Of a stretch of 6,417 bases of DNA, positions 1 to 5,768 are shown piece by piece. The notes beneath the pieces are model-generated. The model ran no database searches. It saw only the letters and a list, made by a program, of their open reading frames with translations, and had not been told where the DNA came from. The DNA comes from an uncultured Pirellulaceae bacterium. Its GTDB lineage: Bacteria > Planctomycetota > Planctomycetia > Pirellulales > Pirellulaceae. Every line of letters begins with the position of its first letter. Positions within the stretch are counted from its first letter, which is position 1. Made by a program: the position numbers and the translations under genes. The DNA is taken from the NCBI GenBank assembly GCA_934255105.1, contig CAKQNH010000283.1:1-6417 (forward strand). The letters run 5' to 3'.

Positions 1-641
1 GCTTCATCCATCGTGGCGGTCACAAAGTTCACCGCCGGCGTATCCGTCCATAGCCCTTCAGCGCTGAGCATGGAACGCACGATGTGGTCATAGCCCACAT
101 CCCTGGATAATTGTTCAGATAACCAAGCATTCAGCTTGCGTCGCCGAAACAGCAAAAAGGGGCCGTTGTCGGTTCCCACCATAGCGCGTGAGAATCTTTC
201 CGCAAAGTTATCGGCCCAACGTCGGTCGGACAATAAGTAATCGGTCCACCAAGACACTTGTCGCTCGGGCGGGATCAATTCTAAAGCGCGGATCTCCTCC
301 AGCGATAATCCATTTCCAACTAGCGCCAAGGATAGCCGGCGAGCGATCGTCAGATTATCTGCCCGAGCAGCCAGTTGGACATTCGCCGTGTGCGCTATAG
401 CTGCAAACTGGCTGTTGACACTTGCCAGCGTCTGCTGGAACTCGGGTGTCGTCCGCAGGCTGACTGAATGGGCCGGGCCGCGCCGCTCGATGGCCGGGCG
501 TGTGGCTAGCGTCTGCGCCACGATGGCCAGTGCGAGCAACACCGCTGCTGCCATCAGCAACCGCTGAGCCCAGCGACGTTTGGCGGACATCGGCTGCTCC
601 AAGGGTGTCGCAGGATCTGGTTCTGTCGTGGTCGAGGTCAT
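1..641 (-). CDS. DUF1549 (PSCyt2-type) membrane-anchored protein, N-terminal part
   Basis: Translating the complement from the ATG at 641 gives 213 residues with no stop up to the window edge, so the C-terminal part is missing. A short polar N-terminus (about 1-25, ending in KRRW) is followed by one hydrophobic segment at about 26-45, a signal anchor or uncleaved signal, which places the rest outside the cytoplasm. From about residue 93 the protein follows the DUF1549 pattern: an IARRLSLALVG stretch (99-109, matching the family's IRRLSLDLTGL-like start), a helix ending LLSDRRWADNFAERF (136-150), then an acidic-aromatic region and LSRDVGYDHIVRSMLSAEG (178-196, matching RDMPYDxFVxxxLAGD). Such proteins usually continue into DUF1553 and are abundant in planctomycetes; their biochemical role is not established. 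No heme-binding CxxCH is seen in this part, so the N-terminal cytochrome domain of some relatives is absent here. The ATG at codon 18 is an alternative start. No clear Shine-Dalgarno sequence precedes 641. Confidence 0.85.
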   Translation of the reverse strand, partial: MTSTTTEPDPATPLEQPMSAKRRWAQRLLMAAAVLLALAIVAQTLATRPAIERRGPAHSVSLRTTPEFQQTLASVNSQFAAIAHTANVQLAARADNLTIARRLSLALVGNGLSLEEIRALELIPPERQVSWWTDYLLSDRRWADNFAERFSRAMVGTDNGPFLLFRRRKLNAWLSEQLSRDVGYDHIVRSMLSAEGLWTDTPAVNFVTATMDE

Positions 642-663
642 GCTAGGTACTGTGATAAGATTC

Positions 664-727
664 AGTGTCGTAGCCGAAGTCGCCAGACTTTGGTCTTAGT
701 GTCGTAGCCGAAGTCGCCAGACTTTGG
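664..727. repeat. Two perfect 30-bp direct repeats
   Basis: Two identical 30-bp copies occupy 664-693 and 698-727, separated by TCTT (period 34). Each begins AGTGTCGTAGCCGAAGTCGC and ends CAGACTTTGG. A short dyad (AGTC-GCCA-GACT) sits inside each unit. A diverged inverted copy of the CGCCAGACTTTG half lies at 745-757 (11 of 13 positions pair with 714-726), so the second copy could fold into an imperfect hairpin with an 18-nt loop. The array starts 23 bp upstream of the DUF1549 start codon, so it would lie in that gene's promoter or 5' leader. It may belong to a dispersed intergenic repeat family, but the window cannot show that. Confidence 0.9.
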
Positions 728-948
728 ACGTTTGTTGGATTGCACAAAGTCCAGCGATTTCTGCTGCATATTTTCCATCCGCGTCGGTTTTTTGCCGCAA
801 CAAACAAATGCATCTGCTTCATTCTACGTTATTCGCGAATAGTTCCGCTATCTTGGCGATAATCGCCACGCTGCGGCGAATAAAAAGACGGAAAACTAGT
901 TTGATGAATGCCCGCTCCTGTTCAGACACCATCCCGAGTGGAACTGTT
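728..948. other. Intergenic region with two perfect short palindromes
   Basis: No convincing gene is visible here. The stretch is more AT-rich than the flanking genes. It contains the perfect 12-bp palindrome TATTCGCGAATA (830-841) and, 13 bp later, the odd-centred palindrome GGCGAT-A-ATCGCC (855-867). The half motif GCGAATA recurs at 876-882. Closely spaced dyads between divergent genes are compatible with operator sites, but no regulator family can be named from the sequence. Confidence 0.4.
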
Positions 949-1023
949 GTTAAACCGCGTGGGCATCGCCCCGCGCGTCCTCGTGCTGCACCTGTGCGCG
1001 GCTCGCTAGGGACGCGGTTTAAC
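949..1023. repeat. 75-bp element with perfect 12-bp inverted arms (cruciform/hairpin)
   Basis: GTTAAACCGCGT (949-960) is the exact reverse complement of ACGCGGTTTAAC (1012-1023); one wobble and one further pair extend the stem outward (947-948 with 1024-1025). Inside lies a second stem, CCGCGC (971-976) with GCGCGG (996-1001), and a small GGGC-ATC-GCCC hairpin (961-971) that competes with parts of the other two. The nested arrangement suggests a structured RNA or a small non-autonomous repeat rather than a simple terminator, since no T-run follows. The right arm ends 56 bp before the GTG of the membrane protein gene. A weak -10-like TACAAT (1042-1047) follows it, so the element might affect that gene's expression. 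Confidence 0.75.
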
Positions 1024-1079
1024 GAATGGAAACGGACAACTTACAATGAAGACGACCTCTACGAGGGGCGAGTGTAAAC

Positions 1080-2321
1080 GTGTCCAACGAAATCGCGACA
1101 GTTGAAGATACCGGGCCAACACAAATTGAACTGCCGGCGGCGGTCCAGCTCCCACCGTCCGACCAGCTCCCACCGTCCGACCAGCTCCAGGCGGGCGGGC
1201 TTTGGCCGACGCGCTGGTTTCAATGGCCAAGTTGGCTAGTAGGCCGCAGTTGGGACGTGGCCAGCTTGTGCGTCTTGTTGGCTGTGGTGGCCGCTGTCCC
1301 GATCGCACAGCTAGCCAGTTTGGGCTACCTGCTGTACGCAGCCGCCGAATTGGCCGAGCGTCGGCCGTGGTCTTCGGCGCTACCCGGACTGCGCCTAGCC
1401 GGGCGCTTAGGAGTGTTCGCGCTGTTGGCATTCTTGCTTCGATTACCGGTCGCCTTTGTCCACGATCTCTCCTACTCCGCTCAATTGCTCGTTCCCGATT
1501 CGCGCGAAGCCAATCTGTGGCGCGCAGTCGCTTTTGCGCTCAGCCTGCTGTGGATGACACACGTGGTCTGGGCAGCCATGCGCGGCGGCAAGCTACGACA
1601 TTTCCTATGGCCCGCGCCGCTGAGATTCGTGCGCGAGTTCTTCCGTCGCCGGACATGGCGGCTCGCCAGTGAGAGACTCTACGATGTACTCAGCCAATTG
1701 CATTTTCCACGCTTGTGGTTTCTAGGACTACAAGCTAGTTTCGGTGCGCTGGTGTGGATCGCTATCCCGGTCACGTTGATGATTATTGGGCAACGCTCCG
1801 AGAACTTTCCATCGGCGGCTGCAGTGGGCTTGTTGGGTGCCGTGAGCATGTTGGTCATCGCGCTTTATCTCCCTTTTCTGCAGATTCAGCTAGCCCAGCA
1901 GAATCGCTTGCGAGCGATGTTCAATGTGAGACAAGTGCGGCAACGCTTTCTATGCGCTCCCTGGGCTCACACAATCGCGCTGTGGCTGCTGTGCCTGCTC
2001 TGCATACCGCTCTACTTACTGCGCATTGAAGCGACGCCAGCGGAGCTCGTGTGGGCGCCTAGTTTAGTCTTCGTCGTGTTTATGCTCCCCGCTAAATTGC
2101 TGCTGGGCGCTGCCATGGGCTACGCTGCGGGGCGGCGCGCGAACGTAGATCACCCGCGCCGACATTGGAGCGTGCGCTGGTCTGCACGCGTCGTCGCTTT
2201 GACCAGCGCACTGGTCTATGTCGGTGCTCTGTACGTGGCTCAGTTGGTGGCTGGGCAAGGTGCCTTGGTCATGTATTTTCAACACGCCTTCCTGGTCCCC
2301 ACCCCGTTGATCAGTTCGTGA
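1080..2321 (+). CDS. Multi-pass inner-membrane protein of unknown function (possibly DUF4013-like)
   Basis: The 413-residue product starts at GTG 1080. An in-frame stop at 1047-1049 and the absence of another start codon make this the only good choice; GAGGGG (1063-1068) is a possible ribosome site, somewhat far at 11 bases. After a soluble N-terminus of about 50 residues come about eight hydrophobic segments, roughly 58-87, 108-128, 146-167, 212-237, 246-270, 296-315, 323-349 and 370-391. A basic, probably cytoplasmic loop lies at about 171-200 (it contains FFRRRTWR). The C-terminus ends in QHAFLVPTPL, preceded by aromatic residues. No catalytic motif, ATP-binding site or transporter signature is visible. 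The layout and composition recall planctomycete membrane proteins annotated as DUF4013, but I am unsure of that family. It converges with hemQ, with only 16 bp between stop codons, and shows no functional link to it. The N-terminus carries a recent-looking 18-bp duplication. Confidence 0.85.
   Translation: MSNEIATVEDTGPTQIELPAAVQLPPSDQLPPSDQLQAGGLWPTRWFQWPSWLVGRSWDVASLCVLLAVVAAVPIAQLASLGYLLYAAAELAERRPWSSALPGLRLAGRLGVFALLAFLLRLPVAFVHDLSYSAQLLVPDSREANLWRAVAFALSLLWMTHVVWAAMRGGKLRHFLWPAPLRFVREFFRRRTWRLASERLYDVLSQLHFPRLWFLGLQASFGALVWIAIPVTLMIIGQRSENFPSAAAVGLLGAVSMLVIALYLPFLQIQLAQQNRLRAMFNVRQVRQRFLCAPWAHTIALWLLCLLCIPLYLLRIEATPAELVWAPSLVFVVFMLPAKLLLGAAMGYAAGRRANVDHPRRHWSVRWSARVVALTSALVYVGALYVAQLVAGQGALVMYFQHAFLVPTPLISS
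1146..1188 (+). repeat. In-frame 18-bp tandem duplication (QLPPSD repeat)
   Basis: CAGCTCCCACCGTCCGAC occurs exactly twice (1146-1163, 1164-1181) and restarts for 7 bp at 1182-1188. It encodes QLPPSD-QLPPSD-QL in the disordered N-terminal tail of the membrane protein (residues 23-36). Nucleotide identity points to recent slippage, and the 18-bp unit keeps the frame. Confidence 0.95.
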
Positions 2322-2323
2322 GT

Positions 2324-2356
2324 TGAGCACAGCAGTGTTAGATACCGCAGTGCTCA
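2324..2356. terminator. Candidate bidirectional terminator between convergent genes
   Basis: TGAGCAC (2324-2330) and GTGCTCA (2350-2356) form a 7-bp perfect stem around a 19-nt loop. The stem spans the 16-bp gap between the stop codons of the two convergent genes and uses the last codons of hemQ. There is no T-run on either side, and the loop is long, so intrinsic termination is only a weak suggestion based on position. Confidence 0.3.
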
Positions 2357-3177
2357 GCAATCTGCTGGGCAGGAGCGAGGTAGCCGATGTAAAACGGACC
2401 GAACTCAGCGTACTTGGCGCTGGCTTCATCAAACCGCATCTTGTATACGATGTCCTTCAAATAGTCGGGGCGGCGAGCCCACAGGGTAACGCCCCACTCC
2501 CAGTCATCCAGACCCACTGCGGTACCGATCAACTGAGTAGCGCGGCCGGCGAAGGCCATACCGCTCTGCGCGTGCTCGGCCATCATGGCGTTGCGGCGGG
2601 AAAAGGGAGTGGTAAACCAATTAGCACCCACCACGCGGCTTTTGTTCATGGGGTAGAAACACATAGCGGGCCAGCTCGGCAGCTCGGGGGTCAATCGCTG
2701 GGCGTTCATCATCGGTAGCCGCTTGGCATAGGCGGCTACCTTGGTGGCAAAGGCTGGGGATTCGGGATCTTCACCCCCAGCCTTGAGCCGCTCGCCGTAC
2801 TGTTCGGGCGAGGGAACGTATTCGGAGACCTCGGTCAGCGAGACGAAAGAATACACGGCTTCCAGCGCCGGGCCGAGTTCGCTCTGCAACAACCGCTGAT
2901 GGACGGAGTCGATTTTTAGTGGGTCGGGGTCGAGCAGAATCAGGGCAAAGTCGGCCTTGTGCCCGCTGACGATGAAGCTTTGCATCCGCGTCGAGGCCGC
3001 TTCGGAGCTGGGATCCAGGATCTCAGCAAACTGCTCGCGACCGGCTGCGCGCTGCTCGGCGGTCAATCGGGCCAATTGGGCTCGATTCCAGCGATAGAAC
3101 AAATGGCTGCAATGCCAGCCGTTGCTGGGGATTGTGGATGGCTCGGGAAGGTCGCTGGGGCGGGCTGGTTGACTCAT
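2338..3177 (-). CDS. hemQ: Coproheme decarboxylase, chlorite-dismutase family (HemQ/ChdC)
   Basis: The 279-residue product belongs to the chlorite-dismutase-like family. HemQ decarboxylates two propionates of iron-coproporphyrin III, using peroxide, to give heme b in the coproporphyrin-dependent pathway of the cytoplasm. Visible landmarks: an N-terminal ferredoxin-like half (WHCSHLFYRW at 21-30), YPMNKSR (175-181) with the catalytic-type Tyr175 and Lys179, MMAEH (198-202) with His202 as likely proximal heme ligand, GLDDWEWGVTLWA (222-234), MRFDE (247-251) and the C-terminal EFGPFYIG (258-265). Aligned from memory with Firmicute HemQ, the distal position falls on Gln215, as in HemQ, not the Arg of true chlorite dismutases; that favours heme synthesis over chlorite detoxification. 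It is slightly longer than typical Firmicute HemQ (about 250), with extra residues near 125-160. An AGGA lies about 12 bases before the ATG. No other heme gene lies in the window. Confidence 0.9.
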   Translation of the reverse strand: MSQPARPSDLPEPSTIPSNGWHCSHLFYRWNRAQLARLTAEQRAAGREQFAEILDPSSEAASTRMQSFIVSGHKADFALILLDPDPLKIDSVHQRLLQSELGPALEAVYSFVSLTEVSEYVPSPEQYGERLKAGGEDPESPAFATKVAAYAKRLPMMNAQRLTPELPSWPAMCFYPMNKSRVVGANWFTTPFSRRNAMMAEHAQSGMAFAGRATQLIGTAVGLDDWEWGVTLWARRPDYLKDIVYKMRFDEASAKYAEFGPFYIGYLAPAQQIAEHCGI

Positions 3178-3191
3178 GCTGAACTCAATTC

Positions 3192-3380
3192 CTACAAAAA
3201 GATGGCGATGGGGAGATTCAACTGCACTTCGGCCACGGGCTGTGCCGACAGGCAGTTCATCTTTAGATAAACTGTGGGGGGGAAACCTTGACGGTCACTT
3301 TCAATATCACTGCCTGCCATAGCCAGCAGACTGTCAAAAACCTGCACCGTCCTACTAGTTTCTAACCAGCGGCTAGCCAT
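3192..3380 (-). CDS. Possible small protein upstream of hemQ (62 aa)
   Basis: A short frame runs on the hemQ strand from ATG 3380 (or TTG 3410, 72 residues) to a TAG at 3192-3194, only 14 bp before the hemQ start. That stop partly overlaps the GTAGGAA that would serve as hemQ's ribosome site, an arrangement that permits translational coupling. The C-terminal half alternates hydrophobic and polar residues (VAEVQLNLPIAIF), which could be a beta strand, and codon use resembles the neighbouring genes. I recognise no family, signal peptide or metal motif. Against it: weak start signals and short length. It could simply be open leader sequence of hemQ. Confidence 0.3.
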   Translation of the reverse strand: MASRWLETSRTVQVFDSLLAMAGSDIESDRQGFPPTVYLKMNCLSAQPVAEVQLNLPIAIFL

Positions 3381-3471
3381 TTGAATACCCGTCTCGTCGA
3401 TCGCTAGCAATACGGCTAAAATCTATCCCTCACAAATAATCCCATGAGGCACGAGCCGTGTGCCCTCGATC

Positions 3472-3486
3472 ACCGCCTGAGGCGGT
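3472..3486 (+). other. Perfect 6-bp hairpin in lysS leader
   Basis: ACCGCC-TGA-GGCGGT is a perfect inverted repeat with a 3-nt loop, ending 39 bp before the lysS start. It is GC-rich and stable for its size. No T-run follows, so it is not a standard terminator; it could be an operator dyad or a leader hairpin. It is far too short for a T-box or a lysine riboswitch. Confidence 0.45.
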
Positions 3487-3525
3487 CGCGCGCTGCAGCG
3501 GCCGAATACCGAGTACAACAAACGC

Positions 3526-5115
3526 ATGTCTGAACATCACGATGCACGGCTGGCCAAGTTGGCCAGAATTGAAGCTCTGGGAGTCGATCCCTGGGGGCAC
3601 CACTTCCCCAACCGCGACTGGAACGCAGACGTCCGAGCACGCGGCTCAGAGATCAAGTTTCAACTGGCCGATGGCCGACTGCTCGATCTGCCCGAATTTC
3701 CCGACGCTGCAACCGCGGCTGCGGCAAGTGCAGCCGAAGCGGCACCGGCGGCGGATGCGCCAGTCGACTATCGCGCTTGGAAGCAGCAAGCGGGCGAGGG
3801 CGAAGAAATCGGCCCTACGGTTCGCGTGGCGGGACGAATTGTCTTGCAACGCGGCCAAGGTAAACTCAAGTTCATCACGCTGCGCGACTGGACCGCCGAT
3901 ATCCAGCTCCTGATTGGCAAGGCGCAGGTGGGTGATGCCGCTTTTGAATTATCTGGCGAGTTCGATCTGGGCGACTGGATCGCCGTTGAAGGCAGATTGG
4001 GCCGCACCAACACCGGTGAGCTGACCGTCTTTGCCTCCAGTTTGTACTTTATGTGCAAGACGCTGGAGCCGCCGCCAGAGAAGCACGCGGGGCTGCAAGA
4101 TGCGGATCTCAAGCAACGCCAACGCTACTTGGATTTGACCTACAACGACGGGGTCATGCAGACCTTCTTAACGCGCACCAAGATCATTCAGTCCATTCGC
4201 GAAACGTTGCGCAAGCGAGGTTACTGTGAGATCGAAGGTCCGACGCTGCACACGATCGCCGGCGGCGCAGCGGCGCGCCCCTTTCACACGCATCACAACA
4301 CGCTCGACATGCCGCTCGTGTTGCGCATTGCACTAGAACTGCACTTGAAGCGGCTGTTGGTGGGTGGCATGGAACGCGTCTATGAGCTGGGACGTGTCTA
4401 TCGCAACGAAGGGATCAGCCCGCGACACAATCCCGAGTTCACCATGTTGGAAGCCTACGAGGCGTTTGGCAATTACGAGGACATGATGGATCTGACGGAG
4501 CAGATCATCGTCGACGCCTTGCAAGCCACAGGGCAGGGTTACCAAGTGACGTGGAATGACAAACAGATCGACTTCACCCCCCCCTTCGCACGCCGAACGT
4601 ACGACGAATTGTTCACCCATGCCACCGGCCTGGACCCATCCGATCATGGGGCGATAGCCGAGTATGCTAAGCAGATTGGACTGGAGCCCGGCGGCAAACA
4701 CCCGGACGTAGTCAAGAGCGAAGTCTTCGAAGCTAAGGTCGAGGATGAACTGGTAGGGCCAGTGTTTGTTATCGACTACCCGGCCAGTATCTGCCCGCTG
4801 ACGAAGCGGAAGACATCCAACCCCGAAGTGGCCGAGCGCTTTGAATTGTTTATCCACGGTATGGAACTGGCCAATGCGTACACGGAGTTGAACGACCCTC
4901 TACTGCAGGAGAAGTTGTTTCGCACACAGCTAGAAGGGCAGGCCGCCGAGGATTCGATGGCCAACATGGATCACGATTTCGTACTCGCCCTGCGCAACGG
5001 CATGCCGCCCGCCGGTGGTTTGGGAATAGGTATCGACCGCTTGGTAATGCTGCTGACGAACTCTCGTAGTATTCGCGACATCGTGTTGTTTCCTCTGCTG
5101 CGCAATCAAGCGTAA
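3526..5115 (+). CDS. lysS: Lysyl-tRNA synthetase, class II
   Basis: This 529-residue cytoplasmic enzyme charges tRNA-Lys with lysine using ATP. After an N-terminal helix, an OB-fold anticodon-binding domain occupies about 98-175 (VAGRIV, then LKFITLRDW). The class IIb catalytic domain runs from about 195 (KQRQRYLDL) to the end. Motif 1 is at about 231-253 (GYCEIEGP with the invariant Pro239, then GGAAARPF). Motif 2 is at about 284-312 (RVYRNEGIS with Arg293, then HNPEFTMLE). Motif 3 is at about 498-523 (GLGIGIDRL with Arg505). NAYTELND (450-457) is the lysine/ATP-site segment. It is slightly longer than E. coli LysRS (505). The difference is mainly an Ala/acid-rich linker at about 60-96 before the OB fold, including a run of mostly Ala at 61-77. 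Where E. coli has RIAPEL, this protein has RIALEL (268-272). No clear Shine-Dalgarno sequence precedes ATG 3526, but the protein start fits the family. purE follows after 29 bp. Confidence 0.97.
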   Translation: MSEHHDARLAKLARIEALGVDPWGHHFPNRDWNADVRARGSEIKFQLADGRLLDLPEFPDAATAAAASAAEAAPAADAPVDYRAWKQQAGEGEEIGPTVRVAGRIVLQRGQGKLKFITLRDWTADIQLLIGKAQVGDAAFELSGEFDLGDWIAVEGRLGRTNTGELTVFASSLYFMCKTLEPPPEKHAGLQDADLKQRQRYLDLTYNDGVMQTFLTRTKIIQSIRETLRKRGYCEIEGPTLHTIAGGAAARPFHTHHNTLDMPLVLRIALELHLKRLLVGGMERVYELGRVYRNEGISPRHNPEFTMLEAYEAFGNYEDMMDLTEQIIVDALQATGQGYQVTWNDKQIDFTPPFARRTYDELFTHATGLDPSDHGAIAEYAKQIGLEPGGKHPDVVKSEVFEAKVEDELVGPVFVIDYPASICPLTKRKTSNPEVAERFELFIHGMELANAYTELNDPLLQEKLFRTQLEGQAAEDSMANMDHDFVLALRNGMPPAGGLGIGIDRLVMLLTNSRSIRDIVLFPLLRNQA

Positions 5116-5144
5116 CCCTACTAAAAGCATCGAGAGAGTCTGCA

Positions 5145-5666
5145 ATGAGCGAAACTTCTCCTACAGCGCTAGCTGACAAGCGGCCGGCGCACGTCGGCGT
5201 GATCATGGGCAGTCGCTCCGATTGGGAGACCATGCGCGAAGCGGCTGAGCTGCTAGAGCAATTGCAGATAGCATTTGAGTGCCGGGTGGTTTCGGCTCAT
5301 CGCACTCCGCGGTGGATGGTCGAGTACGCTGAGTCGGCCGCCGAGCGTGGGTTGAAGATCATTATTGCCGGAGCAGGTGGAGCGGCCCATTTGCCTGGGA
5401 TGGTGGCGGCCAGTACGCTGCTGCCGGTATTGGGGGTGCCCGTGCAGAGCCGCGCACTGCAAGGCTTGGACTCGTTGCTATCGATCGTACAAATGCCTGC
5501 GGGTGTGCCGGTGGGAACGATGGCTATCGGTGTGGCTGGGGCCAAAAATGCCGCCCTGCTGGCGGCGCGGATGTTAGCTACTACCGATGCGCCGCTGCTA
5601 ACTAGACTGGCCGCATGGCAGGACGCTCAGACTCGCGCGGTCATGGCTGACAATCAGCTCAATTAG
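5145..5666 (+). CDS. purE: N5-carboxyaminoimidazole ribonucleotide mutase (PurE, class I)
   Basis: The 173-residue enzyme converts N5-CAIR to CAIR in de novo purine synthesis, acting on the product of PurK encoded next. The class I signatures are all present: the phosphate-binding [10 protein letters not shown] (21-30), the active-site SAHRTP (50-55) with Ser50 and catalytic-type His52, [12 protein letters not shown] (75-86), LGVPVQS (96-102), and [13 protein letters not shown] (113-125). Class I (mutase) rather than class II (direct AIR carboxylase) is supported by the adjacent purK. Length matches the E. coli enzyme (169) with a few extra N-terminal residues; the family works as an octamer. 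The ATG at 5145 is preceded by GAGAGAG at 5132-5138, a plausible ribosome site. The gene lies 29 bp after lysS on the same strand, which suggests co-transcription. The gap to purK holds a tandem-repeat array. Confidence 0.97.
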   Translation: MSETSPTALADKRPAHVGVIMGSRSDWETMREAAELLEQLQIAFECRVVSAHRTPRWMVEYAESAAERGLKIIIAGAGGAAHLPGMVAASTLLPVLGVPVQSRALQGLDSLLSIVQMPAGVPVGTMAIGVAGAKNAALLAARMLATTDAPLLTRLAAWQDAQTRAVMADNQLN

Positions 5667-5760
5667 ATCTCTGCAACTTAAAATCTCTGCAATTAAATCT
5701 TTGCAACTTATAATCTCTGCATTGGCAAATACCGCATTGGCAAATTCTGCATTAGCAGCA
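5667..5760. repeat. Six-copy ~15-bp imperfect tandem repeat between purE and purK
   Basis: Starting immediately after the purE stop codon, the core TCTGCA recurs at 5670, 5686, 5700 (TTTGCA), 5716, 5731 (ACCGCA) and 5746, with spacings of 16, 14, 16, 15 and 15. The first four units end in an AT-rich CTTAAA-type tail (ATCTCTGCAACTTAA); the last three share GCATTGGCAAAT or a variant. The array is much richer in A and T than the genes. Its purK-proximal part (from 5697) has no stop in the purK frame. Slippage is the likely origin; any function is unknown. Confidence 0.85.
5686..5714 (+). promoter_or_regulatory. Candidate internal promoter for purK (perfect TATAAT)
   Basis: A perfect -10 hexamer TATAAT lies at 5709-5714 inside the tandem array, 55 bp before the purK start. 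The hexamer 17 bp upstream (TCTGCA, 5686-5691) matches the -35 consensus at only three positions. An AT-rich repeat can produce such a hexamer by chance, so this is a positional suggestion only. Confidence 0.25.
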
Positions 5761-5768
5761 TGGGGTTC

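Larger units (their letters stand above)
3178..3525. promoter_or_regulatory. Divergent intergenic region between hemQ and lysS
   Basis: This 348-bp gap must contain the promoters for hemQ (leftward) and lysS (rightward). No strong -35/-10 pair stands out; TAAAAT at 3417-3422 is a weak -10 candidate for lysS. The hemQ-proximal part holds the possible 62-residue frame. The lysS-proximal part holds a hairpin (3472-3486) and a 29-codon frame overlapping the lysS start. Confidence 0.4.

Noticed and set aside
664..727. Possible CRISPR array (two 30-bp identical repeats)
   Set aside because: The intervening sequence is only 4 bp, far too short for a spacer, there are only two copies, and no cas gene is nearby.
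724..1077. 117-codon open frame ending 2 bp before the membrane protein gene
   Set aside because: It starts with TTG inside the direct repeat, runs through both palindromes and the 75-bp inverted element, has no recognisable domain, and its composition (Arg/Pro-rich at the C-terminus) is explained by the GC-rich hairpin sequence.
1006..1431. Minus-strand 141-codon frame with TVGAGR repeats
   Set aside because: It lies antisense to the membrane protein gene. Its repeats merely mirror the 18-bp duplication, and it overlaps the hairpin element.
2323..2718. Plus-strand 131-codon frame across the hemQ 3' end
   Set aside because: It is antisense to hemQ, whose conserved residues fix the true frame.
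2338..3177. True chlorite dismutase for chlorite detoxification
   Set aside because: The distal residue appears to be Gln rather than Arg, and there is no perchlorate or chlorate reductase gene in the window, so HemQ is the better reading.
3472..3486. Hairpin read as an intrinsic terminator or part of a T-box/lysine riboswitch
   Set aside because: No T-run follows, and the leader lacks the T-box consensus sequence and the long multi-stem fold of a lysine riboswitch.
4333..4857. Minus-strand 174-codon frame
   Set aside because: It is antisense to the lysS catalytic core, which shows all three class II motifs in the plus frame; the length is a by-product of codon bias.
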